Assembly (NCBI RefSeq): GCF_003428165.1
Contig: NZ_QLIQ01000009.1
Span: 26,338-90,337, forward strand
Source: Cysteiniphilum litorale
GTDB lineage: Bacteria; Pseudomonadota; Gammaproteobacteria; Francisellales; Francisellaceae
Direction: 5' to 3'
Length of the DNA stretch: 64,000 bases
The notes under the pieces were generated by a model. That model made no database searches and was not told the origin of the DNA. It saw only the letters and a list, made by a program, of their open reading frames with translations. Within the stretch, counting starts at the first letter, position 1; each line of letters begins with the position of its first letter. Of this stretch, positions 9,269 through 18,306 are shown piece by piece. The position numbers and the translations under genes were made by a program.

Positions 9269-9297
9269 TTGCAAATTTTTATAAATCACGGCACAAT
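9269..9297 (+). promoter_or_regulatory. Predicted promoter of mnmA
   Basis: -35 TTGCAA (9269-9274), 17-base spacer, -10 CACAAT (9292-9297), about 33 bases before the chosen start. Confidence 0.4.
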
Positions 9298-9329
9298 AGC
9301 CGCATTATTTTTTGATCATTTTAGAGCTT

Positions 9330-10403
9330 ATGTCACAGAAAATTATTGTCGGTGTCTCCGGTGGCGTTGATTCATCCGTTGCCGCCTTATTACTCAAAGA
9401 GCAAGGCTTTGATGTCGCAGGCGTTTTTATGAAAAACTGGGAGGAGGATGACAATGACGAGTTTTGCTCAGCCGAAGAAGATATCAAAGATGCCCAAAGC
9501 ATTTGTCAAAGTATTGGTATTGAATTTAACAAAATCAACTTTGCAGCAGAATACTGGGATCACGTCTTTGAATATTTCTTAGAGGAATACAAAGCTGGGC
9601 GCACACCAAACCCTGATATTCTATGCAATAAAGAAATTAAATTTAAAGCCTTCTTAGACTACGCCAAGCATCTAGGTGGCACACACATTGCTACAGGGCA
9701 CTACGCCAGAAAAAGAACCTTACCAAATGGCGAACATCAATTATTAAAAGGCTTAGACCACAACAAGGATCAATCCTATTTTCTCTATACTTTGGGACAG
9801 CAACAATTACACTACGCCTTATTTCCAATTGGTGAGCTTGAAAAACCAAAGGTTCGCGCACTAGCTGAAGCACATAACCTTGTCACACATAATAAAAAAG
9901 ACAGCACAGGCATTTGCTTTATTGGCGAGCGTAAATTCAAAGCTTTTTTAAATCAATATTTACCTGCACAACCCGGTGAAATTCATGATGAAAACGATAT
10001 TGTTATCGGCAGACATGATGGCTTGATGTATTACACCATTGGACAGCGTCAAGGCTTGGGCATTGGCGGGGTTAAAAACCGCCCTGAAATTCCATGGTTT
10101 GCCGCACACAAAGATCTTGAAAACAATGTGTTAATTGCCGTTCAAGGTCATCATCACCCACTGCTGTTAAGACAAAGCTTAACTGCTATTAAATTGCACT
10201 GGGTCAAAGGGCAAGCACCAGCTGATAGCTTTAGATGTACTGCCAAGGCACGTTATCGTCAAGCGGATCAGGCTTGTCAAGTCACGCTAACAAAAGACAG
10301 AGTTGAAGTCATATTTGACCAACTGCAACGCGCGATCACACCAGGACAATCAGTGGTATTTTATGATGGTGAAATTTGTCTAGGTGGCGGCATTATTGAG
10401 TAA
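9330..10403 (+). CDS. mnmA: tRNA-specific 2-thiouridylase MnmA
   Basis: Thiolates U34 of Glu, Gln and Lys tRNAs using sulfur relayed from IscS and the Tus proteins. 357 residues, usual length. The N-terminal PP-loop [13 protein letters not shown] binds ATP. The catalytic cysteines are in [12 protein letters not shown] and [15 protein letters not shown] at 9330 begins MSQKIIVGV; a TTG at 9312 in the same frame would add six residues but adds nothing conserved. Confidence 0.96.
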   Translation: MSQKIIVGVSGGVDSSVAALLLKEQGFDVAGVFMKNWEEDDNDEFCSAEEDIKDAQSICQSIGIEFNKINFAAEYWDHVFEYFLEEYKAGRTPNPDILCNKEIKFKAFLDYAKHLGGTHIATGHYARKRTLPNGEHQLLKGLDHNKDQSYFLYTLGQQQLHYALFPIGELEKPKVRALAEAHNLVTHNKKDSTGICFIGERKFKAFLNQYLPAQPGEIHDENDIVIGRHDGLMYYTIGQRQGLGIGGVKNRPEIPWFAAHKDLENNVLIAVQGHHHPLLLRQSLTAIKLHWVKGQAPADSFRCTAKARYRQADQACQVTLTKDRVEVIFDQLQRAITPGQSVVFYDGEICLGGGIIE

Positions 10404-10435
10404 TGACAAACGATCTTTTTTCTGATGTCTTACGC

Positions 10436-11161
10436 TTATTTCAATTTCGTAAGCTGTGCTTTGGCTTTGTCAGTCACATCCGCATGTGGATATTTGTCAA
10501 CAACACGTTGTAAATAGGTTTTAGCAGTCTTCATATTACCTTTGCTTAATTCCAACAATGCCAAGGCATAAGTGGCGTCAGCGATTTTAATGCTTTTCGG
10601 ATAACGAGTTACAATCGTTTTGAACTGTGTGTAAGCATCATTAATATCACCATTAATAAGATATATTTGACCAAGTAGATACAACGACTCTGAGTAGTGC
10701 TCACCATTATAATAGTCTTTAAGATACTGTTTAAACAAGCCTTCCGCATCTTTGTAATTTTTGGCTAACAATGCCTTGTTTGCCTTATCAAAAGCGGCAT
10801 TATCTTGTTGCAACTTAAGCTCTTTAGGCGATGGTTTATTCACTTCAGCCCTTAGACTTTCAAGCTCTTTTTCAAACGCTGCAAGCTTCGTTGAAACCAC
10901 ATCATTTAGTTGGCTTATCTTATAACTATTGACTTCAATCTTACCGCGCAAATCATCTAACGTCTGACTAAAGTTTTGATTCGTTGCATTGGCTTGTTGA
11001 TTAATCAAATATTGCACTTGATTATTCAATTTAGTTGTTTGCAATTGCAGTGCTTGCACGTCTGACTCAACACTCGCAAAATTGATACTAGGCAAGAGAA
11101 TAATTGCCAATATGCCAATACCAAGAGCTTTGGTTTTCTTAAACGAAAGCAACATATGCAT
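10436..11161 (-). CDS. cpoB: Tol-Pal system protein CpoB (YbgF)
   Basis: Periplasmic coordinator of peptidoglycan synthesis and outer-membrane constriction that binds TolA. 241 residues from the chosen ATG, which overlaps the pal stop (TAATG). It has an N-terminal signal peptide (hydrophobic run ending near INFASVES), a coiled-coil trimerisation segment (about residues 25-95) and three TPR-like repeats (FDKANKALLAKNYKDAEGLF onward). Last gene of the tol-pal operon. Confidence 0.93.
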   Translation of the reverse strand: MHMLLSFKKTKALGIGILAIILLPSINFASVESDVQALQLQTTKLNNQVQYLINQQANATNQNFSQTLDDLRGKIEVNSYKISQLNDVVSTKLAAFEKELESLRAEVNKPSPKELKLQQDNAAFDKANKALLAKNYKDAEGLFKQYLKDYYNGEHYSESLYLLGQIYLINGDINDAYTQFKTIVTRYPKSIKIADATYALALLELSKGNMKTAKTYLQRVVDKYPHADVTDKAKAQLTKLK

Positions 11162-11817
11162 TAACCACAAGCTTGCCCAAAGTCAAGCTCCGCACGTCGA
11201 TCCAAATAATAGGCATGCTGCTGTGCTTTGGCTTTTGTCATCTCACCATAGAACTGTGAAGGCGCTGCCACAGGTTGCGATTTGCCATAGCTTACCGTAC
11301 ATAACTGATTGCTATTAACCCCTTGTTGCAATAAATATTGACGCACACTATCCGCACGACGTTGACCAAGGTTTAAGTTATATTTCTCACTCCCTCTTGG
11401 GTCAGTATGTCCTGCCAAACGCAGTGGCTGATTATATTTCAACAAATAACTCGCTACTTGATTTAGACATGTTTTAGCATCATTGGTCAAGGTCGTGCTA
11501 TCAAAGGCAAAGTAAACTGTTTTGCATGAGCTCATACTATTTAACGCGGCAATCATTGCTTGTTGTTGTGCTGGCGTATATTGTCCGATATTGGCAATTT
11601 GACTTTGTAAATCAGCAATACTTTGACTATCTAAACTACCTGCTTGTCCTAAAGCATTCGTCTCCACACTACTACCATGCGCTGACATGCCCGCACTTCC
11701 CTCAGGACCAATACCTTCAATCGGTGCTTGGCGTTGTGAAGCACATCCGGCGATCAATAATACTGACAAAATGCCTGCTGCTGCCAGTGAAGTGGACTTT
11801 TTAATTTTTAATTTCAT
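11161..11817 (-). CDS. pal: Peptidoglycan-associated lipoprotein Pal
   Basis: Outer-membrane lipoprotein binding peptidoglycan and TolB. 218 residues with signal peptide and lipobox LIAGC, a longer than usual Gln/Ser/Gly-rich linker, then an OmpA-like domain. That domain contains YFAFDSTTLTNDAKTCLNQV and GHTDPRGSEKYNLNLGQRRA, the meso-DAP-binding region. It carries extra cysteines (SSCKTVYF, KTCLN, LCTVSYG, near the end QACG) that may form disulfides. Ribosome-binding site AAGGAAA. Confidence 0.95.
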   Translation of the reverse strand: MKLKIKKSTSLAAAGILSVLLIAGCASQRQAPIEGIGPEGSAGMSAHGSSVETNALGQAGSLDSQSIADLQSQIANIGQYTPAQQQAMIAALNSMSSCKTVYFAFDSTTLTNDAKTCLNQVASYLLKYNQPLRLAGHTDPRGSEKYNLNLGQRRADSVRQYLLQQGVNSNQLCTVSYGKSQPVAAPSQFYGEMTKAKAQQHAYYLDRRAELDFGQACG

Positions 11818-11877
11818 TGTATTTCCTTAAGCTTTTCATTATTTCTTTATTTGATTTGTCTTTTATAAATCACACCT

Positions 11878-13200
11878 TTAAACAGCCGGTGACCATGCTG
11901 GTGATTGAATGGCGCCTTGTGTGTTAGATGGTAAGCTAATTTGAACCTTGCCGTCAATCGACACCATCGCAAGATTCGCACCTCCTGAAGGTTGACCTTG
12001 TGCATAGATAATCATATTGCCATCTGGTGATACACTCGGAGATGAATCCATTGAGCCATGCGTTAACACCGTAATTTTCTTATCTCTTAAATCGACTTTC
12101 GCAATCTGCGTACCTGAACTACTGTCTTTTTGATACATAAACACAATGCTTTGACCATTTGGCGTATACTGCGGATCAAATGCCTGCTTTGCACCATATG
12201 TTAAGCGCTCTGACGATGGATATTTGCTATCAATAGCCGTTGTATAAATCTGTGGATTACCGCCACGATTTGAGACAAAAGCAATCTCACTACCCGTTGG
12301 TGAGAAAGTTGGCGCGGTATTAATACCGTTTAACGTCAATTTGTTATACAACTTATCGTTATTTAAATTCATCAAGTAAATATTGGTATTCTCGGAATAA
12401 CCTTGAGATAGCGCCATTGCCAAAGTTGTGCCACTAGGTGAGAATGCGGGCGAGCTATTGATCCCCTCATAATTAGCAACCTTCTTACGTTCACCGCTAT
12501 ACACACCAATCGTATAAATTGCCATGCCACCCTTGTGATAACTGACATAGGCAAGATATTTACCATCTTTCGACCATGTCGGTGACATAATCGGCTCTTT
12601 GGTTTGACGCAACAACACATGCGGATTAAAGCCATCATAATCAGAGACCACGAGCTGATAAACTGCCTTTTTTACGTTATAGGGATTCTCAACGTCAACA
12701 TAAGCCAACTTTGAGGTAAAGTAACCTTTGCTGCCGGTAATCGCCTCATAAATATAATTACTAATGGTATGGGATAATAGTCGCAATTGACCTTCTTGAA
12801 GATTCGTAAATTTACGCGCACTTAATACCTTGCCACTAAGCTTACTGGCTAACTCATAGGTAATATTATAATGCCCATTGTTTTTATCAATCTGCCCAAT
12901 AAGCACATAATCTGCCGACCATTTTGACCAGTTGATCTGCTGTACATTATCAATCTGTTGTGGGAAGCCTGATGTTTGTGATTCAATACGCCCAGAATTG
13001 CGAAGATCATCAGCAATAACCGCTGCAATGCCATCTGGCAGCTGACTATTTTTAATCATTTGCCCATTAAATGGCATCACTGCCACAGGAATTTGCGAAG
13101 ACACACCCTGAGTAATATTAATGGTCAAACGCGCCTGCGCTGAGCAGGTTACTATCAATGTTAAAAAAAGCAGCCAATATATTCGTATCATGTTGCGCAT
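11878..13200 (-). CDS. tolB: Tol-Pal beta-propeller protein TolB
   Basis: Periplasmic protein linking Pal and TolA. 440 residues with a signal peptide (hydrophobic run ending CSAQA), an N-terminal alpha/beta domain (ITQGVSSQIPVAVMPFNG), then WD40-like TolB repeats: MSPTWSKDGKYLAYVSY, SSPAFSPSGTTLAMALS, TAPTFSPTGSEIAFVSNRGG, SSPSVSPDGNMIIYAQG and SPAWSPAV. The ATG at 13200 has AAGGGTGA in front; a GTG at 13209 is the alternative. It starts just after the tolA stop. Confidence 0.95.
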   Translation of the reverse strand: MRNMIRIYWLLFLTLIVTCSAQARLTINITQGVSSQIPVAVMPFNGQMIKNSQLPDGIAAVIADDLRNSGRIESQTSGFPQQIDNVQQINWSKWSADYVLIGQIDKNNGHYNITYELASKLSGKVLSARKFTNLQEGQLRLLSHTISNYIYEAITGSKGYFTSKLAYVDVENPYNVKKAVYQLVVSDYDGFNPHVLLRQTKEPIMSPTWSKDGKYLAYVSYHKGGMAIYTIGVYSGERKKVANYEGINSSPAFSPSGTTLAMALSQGYSENTNIYLMNLNNDKLYNKLTLNGINTAPTFSPTGSEIAFVSNRGGNPQIYTTAIDSKYPSSERLTYGAKQAFDPQYTPNGQSIVFMYQKDSSSGTQIAKVDLRDKKITVLTHGSMDSSPSVSPDGNMIIYAQGQPSGGANLAMVSIDGKVQISLPSNTQGAIQSPAWSPAV

Positions 13201-13205
13201 ATTTA

Positions 13206-14309
13206 TCACCCTTGTTGTCCAAATTTAAAATCAATACCTTGTGCAATAAGCTCTCTTGCGCGCGCATCTTGCGGCAAGCTTGGCGCTTGTGCATTCTTAA
13301 ATGCCAAGAGTAATGAGCGATCACATTGCGCACTACCGCTAGAAACTGAAATCGTGGGGTTACTCCCTGGGGTAACCATCACCGTTGGCAAATGATCCGC
13401 ACTTATTTTGCGACAATCATCCATTATCCACACCGCTTCAATTCGCGCCTTATAGGCGCTAGCATAGGCTTGCAATGCTTTCTCTGTTGCACTTTGCGCA
13501 TGAGCCTCCGCACTTTGCGCATTTAAATCATTTAAAGCAGATTGCCTTAAGGCATCTAACGCGGCTTTTCGCGCTGCAGCTGCTTTTGCTTCTCTTGCTA
13601 CTTTTTCCTTTTCCTCAGCTTGCGCTTTCAATGCGGCTTTTTTTGCTTCTTTTGCCTCTTTCGCCTCTTTTTCTGCTTGAGCTTTCTTGGCTTCGGCTAA
13701 TTTTTGAGCCTCTTGTTGCGCTTTTAACGCCTTTTCCTGTTTTTCTTTTTCCGCTTTCTCTGCTTTTGCTACTTTTTCTTTTTCTGCTTGTGCTAAAGCT
13801 TTTTGCTTTTGCATTTCTTTAGCACGCGCTTCTGCCTCTGCTTTTAACTTAGCTTCTGCTAATGCTTTTTGTTTGGCAGCATCTGCAGCTTTTAATTCCT
13901 CCTGACGCTTGATCTCAGCAGCATGTGCTGTTGCAATCTTTTCTTCAATGGCTTTGATCTTTTGCTGACGCAGTTGTTCTTTAGCAAGCTTTTCTTGTTT
14001 TAATTCTTTCTGTTTTTGATCAAATTGAGCCACTTGCTGATCGACACTTTCACTGGAAATTGCCGTTGCCTGGACAATCTCTTTACTATTTAAGGTGACA
14101 ACTGTGCGCCCTCCTGCAAGATTAAGCGTGTTCTTTTTTGTCTGCAAAACACTGGCAATAATAATTAAACCAATCACTAATGCCACATGCAGCAAAATAG
14201 AATAACAAAAGCTTAAACGCTCAGGCGTTGCTGTTGCAGCCACATAAAGCCTCTTAATAAATCCTCGCAGTTGATTAAACTTGCTCGATTGCTTCGACTT
14301 ATTGACCAT
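13206..14309 (-). CDS. tolA: Cell envelope integrity protein TolA
   Basis: Energy-transducing bridge between the TolQR motor and Pal/TolB. 367 residues with one N-terminal membrane helix (LLHVALVIGLIIIASVL), then a long Ala/Lys/Glu/Gln-rich helical domain (about residues 85-275) that spans the periplasm, and a C-terminal globular domain with two cysteines (DDCRKI, SAQCDRSLL). The repetitive middle produces misleading open frames on the other strand. Confidence 0.95.
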   Translation of the reverse strand: MVNKSKQSSKFNQLRGFIKRLYVAATATPERLSFCYSILLHVALVIGLIIIASVLQTKKNTLNLAGGRTVVTLNSKEIVQATAISSESVDQQVAQFDQKQKELKQEKLAKEQLRQQKIKAIEEKIATAHAAEIKRQEELKAADAAKQKALAEAKLKAEAEARAKEMQKQKALAQAEKEKVAKAEKAEKEKQEKALKAQQEAQKLAEAKKAQAEKEAKEAKEAKKAALKAQAEEKEKVAREAKAAAARKAALDALRQSALNDLNAQSAEAHAQSATEKALQAYASAYKARIEAVWIMDDCRKISADHLPTVMVTPGSNPTISVSSGSAQCDRSLLLAFKNAQAPSLPQDARARELIAQGIDFKFGQQG

Positions 14310-14320
14310 AGATACGTCGC

Positions 14321-14752
14321 TTACTCTTTGGGATCATCAGTCACCAATCCAACACTCGCCACACCTGCTTTTTGTAGCAATACCATCGCTTCAACCACTT
14401 GACCATAGCTTGCATTTTTATCACCACGCACATAGATCTGTTTGTCTTTATCTTGCGCTAAAGTCGTCGCTACTAACTCACTTAACTGACTTGCCGTTAA
14501 TGCATTTTGCTCATCATTACGATTTATAAAATATTGCCCCTGTTGATTGACTGTTACAATCAATGGTTTTTGATCAGAAGGCGGGATTTTCTTGGCTTGT
14601 GCTTGTGGTAAATCAACTTTAACACCTTGGGTTAACATCGGTGCCGTAATCATAAAGATGATTAACAACACCAACATGACATCGATATACGGAACGACGT
14701 TAATCTCAACCATGGCCTTACGTTTAGTGCGACGCGAGTTTCTTCGACGCAT
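14321..14752 (-). CDS. tolR: Tol-Pal protein TolR
   Basis: ExbD/TolR family stator protein of the proton-driven Tol motor. 143 residues with one membrane helix carrying the essential Asp (VVPYIDVMLVLLIIFM) and a periplasmic domain ending VGLVTDDPKE. The start overlaps the tolQ stop (TAATG). Confidence 0.96.
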   Translation of the reverse strand: MRRRNSRRTKRKAMVEINVVPYIDVMLVLLIIFMITAPMLTQGVKVDLPQAQAKKIPPSDQKPLIVTVNQQGQYFINRNDEQNALTASQLSELVATTLAQDKDKQIYVRGDKNASYGQVVEAMVLLQKAGVASVGLVTDDPKE

Positions 14753-15447
14753 TATGCTTCCTCGCTTATCTCAGATTTATACGCTTCACGATAAAGCAAA
14801 GTGCATAGCTCATCTTGAAAGTTTTCATACTCAAGCAATACACCATCGACCAGGCGTGAATATCGGTTATAACCAACTACCGCAGGAATTGCCACAAATA
14901 ACCCTAAGGCTGTGGCAATCAAGGCTTCAGCAATATGAGGAGCCACCATTGATAAAGTCGCTTGTTCAACACCACCTAAGGCAGTAAACGATGCCATAAT
15001 ACCCCATACGGTTCCTAACAAACCTACATAAGGCGCAATCGAACCAATCGTGCCTAACAATGAAATCTGATGCTCAAGCTTCTCACTTTCTTGCATCATT
15101 GCCACACGCATCGAGCGCTCAACACCTTCTAAAACAACATCACCATGCAACTCTCCTTGTTTACGTAAACGCATAAATTCACGAAAACCACAGCTAAAAA
15201 GATATGATAATCCTTGGTTTTTGTGTTTATTATGTTGTAACTCTTGATAGACTTTATTGATATTGCCACTTGACCAAAAGCGCTTAGCAAAGGCTCTTGC
15301 TTCAGTTTTGGCAGATTTTAATACCTGATAACGCTGAATCATAATCGCCCACGACCAGATAGAGCCAACGATTAAAATTAAAATAATTAACTGCACAACG
15401 ATGTCAGCATTTAACACCAAATGCCAGAAAGACAAATTATTGGACAC
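14752..15447 (-). CDS. tolQ: Tol-Pal protein TolQ
   Basis: MotA/TolQ/ExbB family proton channel. Three membrane helices: about residues 12-32, and two in the second half with LLGTIGSIAPYVGLLGTVWG and IAEALIATALGLFVAIPAVV. The frame is open to a TTG at 15462, but GTG at 15447 has AAAGGA at the right distance and gives 231 residues, the family length, so GTG is chosen. First gene of the operon seen here; ybgC is not upstream. Confidence 0.95.
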   Translation of the reverse strand: MSNNLSFWHLVLNADIVVQLIILILIVGSIWSWAIMIQRYQVLKSAKTEARAFAKRFWSSGNINKVYQELQHNKHKNQGLSYLFSCGFREFMRLRKQGELHGDVVLEGVERSMRVAMMQESEKLEHQISLLGTIGSIAPYVGLLGTVWGIMASFTALGGVEQATLSMVAPHIAEALIATALGLFVAIPAVVGYNRYSRLVDGVLLEYENFQDELCTLLYREAYKSEISEEA

Positions 15448-15484
15448 ACAAGATCCTTTCAAACTTAAGTAAAACAGGTACTTT

Positions 15485-15512
15485 ATTGTATTATGATTAC
15501 ATAAATTACCAA
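15485..15512 (-). promoter_or_regulatory. Predicted promoter of tolQRAB-pal-cpoB
   Basis: Minus strand -35 TTGGTA (15507-15512), 16-base spacer, -10 TACAAT (15485-15490), about 38 bases before the GTG start of tolQ. Confidence 0.4.
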
Positions 15513-15582
15513 AGGAAATTACGGCGGATTTCTTTTAACGATTGGAATCAAGTTTGAATTCACCGATTGGCGTTACTGAAAG

Positions 15583-16371
15583 TCACTCAGATTGTTTTTG
15601 CAACTCCCACAACCTGTTTAGCTCATCAGCATCCGTATCAAGCATACTACGATCTTGCAATTTTAATGCAGCTTCCACTCCGCGAAAACGTCGGGCAAAT
15701 TTCTGATTTGCTTGACGCATTAAAGCTTCAGGATCTGCTTTTAAATGCCTTGCAAGATTTACACAACTAAAAAGTAGATCACCCAACTCCTCTTGTGCTT
15801 TCTCTTGATCATGCAATAGCACCTCTTTAAGCTCACTCACCTCACTTTCAAGCTTGGTAAAAACGTCTTCTATGTTCTGCCAATCAAAACCAACACCTGA
15901 GGCTCTTGTTTGCATTTTCTTGGCAATGGTTAATGCTGGAAGATTCAAGGCAATACCATCAAGCTCACTGTTTAATTTGCCGCGCTCACGCCTTTTTATA
16001 TCTAGCCATTGCCGCTCTAAGGCTTCAACATCTTTGATATTACCTTTAGCAAAAACATCTGGGTGACGCACAATTAACTTTTGTGTCAAGGCATCAACTA
16101 TATCTTCAAAATCAAATAATGCTTGCTCTTTAGCAATTTGCGCATAAAAAACCACTTGGTTTAATAAATCTGCCAGCTCATATTTCACCGCATCTGTTGC
16201 GTGATTTTCTATTGCATCGACTAACTCATAGGCTTCTTCAATCGTATGCTCTGTTAGGCTTTGCCAGGTTTGCTCTAGACTCCACGCGCACCCCTTATCT
16301 TTATCACGCAGCGCTGACATGACACCCAATAGATCAGTTAATTGATATTTCTCCAAGGTTTTAGAAGACAT
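15583..16371 (-). CDS. mazG: Nucleoside triphosphate pyrophosphohydrolase MazG
   Basis: Hydrolyses NTPs to NMP and pyrophosphate and can affect ppGpp levels. 262 residues, as in E. coli MazG, with two all-alpha MazG domains. The N-terminal one has the metal-binding EEAYELVDAIE; the C-terminal has EELGDLLFSCVNLARHLKAD. It overlaps the end of gloB by 11 bases and is probably cotranscribed with it. Confidence 0.95.
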   Translation of the reverse strand: MSSKTLEKYQLTDLLGVMSALRDKDKGCAWSLEQTWQSLTEHTIEEAYELVDAIENHATDAVKYELADLLNQVVFYAQIAKEQALFDFEDIVDALTQKLIVRHPDVFAKGNIKDVEALERQWLDIKRRERGKLNSELDGIALNLPALTIAKKMQTRASGVGFDWQNIEDVFTKLESEVSELKEVLLHDQEKAQEELGDLLFSCVNLARHLKADPEALMRQANQKFARRFRGVEAALKLQDRSMLDTDADELNRLWELQKQSE

Positions 16372-17137
16372 CTTTACGCGCTCTTAACTCACAAAATGCT
16401 GTTTGTGCATCGATGATATTGGCATTTGTTTGGCGCAATATTGCTTGAAGTTCATTTTCATTCGCTCTAAAGAAAATATTCATTTGATTCTCATCAGCAA
16501 GCGTTGTAATCGGTTTATCCTCAGGTTTTATGTCCGTGACTTTGTTAAACCATTGGCGATAATAATCATCTTGCGGCTGAATGGATTGTGCAAAAGACAA
16601 ATTATTTTCAAAATAATCATGCGCCGGATACAGCTTTGTTGTCTCAGGCAGTGATCGCAATTTCTCAATACTGTGATATAAGCGCACCACATCCGCCGTA
16701 CTATCTTTGACATTACCAACGCCTGCGGTAAATATCGTATCACCGCAAAAAAGAAGCTCTTGTTGTGGCAAATAAAAACTGACATGCGAGGCAATATGCC
16801 CAGGACATGTAATCACCTGACAACTCGCTGTGTTGAAACTCAATTGCTCACCATCTTTGACGTAATGGTCAACCTGATGTCCACGATAATGCTCAAAATG
16901 CGCATACACTGGGATATTGTACTTTGCTTTTAGTGCTGCCACTGCTGCAATATGATCACCATGATCATGCGTAAGCAAAATCGCTTCTGCCTCGATATTT
17001 TGTTCATTTAAAAACTGTTCATAATGCTCCGCCATCGTCGGATCAACAATCAAAGCCTTATGATTAGTGTCATTAACAACAAGATAATTATAATTTCTAA
17101 GTGGATTGTTCAAATACCAACGTTTAACATATATCAT
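16361..17137 (-). CDS. gloB: Hydroxyacylglutathione hydrolase (glyoxalase II)
   Basis: Hydrolyses S-lactoylglutathione to lactate and glutathione, the second step of methylglyoxal detoxification. 258 residues. Metallo-beta-lactamase fold with the Zn motif THDHGDH, later ligands in CPGHIASHV and LLFCGDTIFTAGVGN, and the C-terminal HAGH-like substrate domain. It overlaps hemY by 4 bases (ATGA). Confidence 0.94.
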   Translation of the reverse strand: MIYVKRWYLNNPLRNYNYLVVNDTNHKALIVDPTMAEHYEQFLNEQNIEAEAILLTHDHGDHIAAVAALKAKYNIPVYAHFEHYRGHQVDHYVKDGEQLSFNTASCQVITCPGHIASHVSFYLPQQELLFCGDTIFTAGVGNVKDSTADVVRLYHSIEKLRSLPETTKLYPAHDYFENNLSFAQSIQPQDDYYRQWFNKVTDIKPEDKPITTLADENQMNIFFRANENELQAILRQTNANIIDAQTAFCELRARKDVF

Positions 17138-18306
17138 AAATGCTCCAGTAATAGTTGCTCGCGCAGAGCACGGTACTTTTGCGCCTGATTTGGCATCGAT
17201 TGCTTATAGGCTAATCGCTCTTTTGCTAATAGATATTTCAACTGCTCAGGGACTGTTAAAGCACTTTCATGCACTTTGGATAAGTTTGCAGCGACAAACT
17301 CATCATCTTGATAAATCAAAGCAAAACTGATGATCAAGATATTCAAGCTTTGATCATCTTGCTTTATCTGTTTAAGCCAGCATGATCGTACAAATTCATA
17401 GGCAGCATTATCCTTTGCCAGCTCTAAATATAAGCTAATAAGTGGCTTATCAAATGACACAAGTAAGCGTTTTTGCATACGCTCTTTAAATTCAGTCTGC
17501 GGCACCAAGCTATATAAACGATTAAAGTATGCATATTCTGCATCAAGTGTTAGACTATGTGTCCGTGGCACACTCTGCCAGATTTCATTTAAATCACGTA
17601 AGGAAATAGCATGACTAAATAATTGCTGAAACACATTATCAATTGTTGATGACGATAAAAAGCGCTGATGTTTTAATAGTGTGTTTTTCGCGTCAATAAT
17701 TCTTCTTTCAGCCAATTGGCTATTGATTAACGCCTCAATAATTTCAATGCTATTTGGTGAGTCTTTGATTAATGTCAATAGCAACGGCATCGCTTCATCA
17801 AATGCCTCGACTTTATAAAAAATCATCGCCTGGTAATAGCGCCAAACAAATGTCTTTTTGTTGGCTTTGCTTGAAGTTTGCAAAATACTTTGCAGCTCCT
17901 GATATTTACCTTGCGCTAACAAACCTTGCCAATACAACATCACCAAGCCATCGCCAACTATAGGCATATTAAGCTTCGCTAAGGTGTATTTTTTTTCCAA
18001 TAGATGATGGTCTCTCAATAAATACGCCCTTTGCATTTCAACTAACTTATACGTCAATCTATCACGCTTACGTATACGCAGACCTTGCCACCACTGCTTA
18101 GGACTCAACAATACAAGCCTTAATAGGTGATATAACAGTCCAAGCACACAAAAAAGTGCGACGATCAGTACCACAAAAAGCCATAATGGTAACTTAATTA
18201 AGGTATCTTTAACAAAAAATGCGACAACACCAGGGTTAGCAATTACCCATAAGCTAATCAATACGGCTAACGCACAAATCAATACCAACCAGATGATTTT
18301 TTTCAT
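17134..18306 (-). CDS. hemY: HemY-like membrane protein
   Basis: Inner-membrane TPR protein of the gammaproteobacterial hemCDXY cluster; its exact role in heme metabolism is unsettled. 390 residues. Two N-terminal membrane helices (about residues 4-24 and 40-62), the HemY_N segment GLLYHLLRLVLLSP, then TPR-like helices. The start overlaps the hemX stop by 4 bases. Confidence 0.85.
   Translation of the reverse strand: MKKIIWLVLICALAVLISLWVIANPGVVAFFVKDTLIKLPLWLFVVLIVALFCVLGLLYHLLRLVLLSPKQWWQGLRIRKRDRLTYKLVEMQRAYLLRDHHLLEKKYTLAKLNMPIVGDGLVMLYWQGLLAQGKYQELQSILQTSSKANKKTFVWRYYQAMIFYKVEAFDEAMPLLLTLIKDSPNSIEIIEALINSQLAERRIIDAKNTLLKHQRFLSSSTIDNVFQQLFSHAISLRDLNEIWQSVPRTHSLTLDAEYAYFNRLYSLVPQTEFKERMQKRLLVSFDKPLISLYLELAKDNAAYEFVRSCWLKQIKQDDQSLNILIISFALIYQDDEFVAANLSKVHESALTVPEQLKYLLAKERLAYKQSMPNQAQKYRALREQLLLEHL

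Noticed and set aside
13475..13822. Leu-rich open frame on the plus strand
   Set aside because: It is the mirror of the Ala/Lys/Glu repeats of tolA and has no ribosome-binding site.
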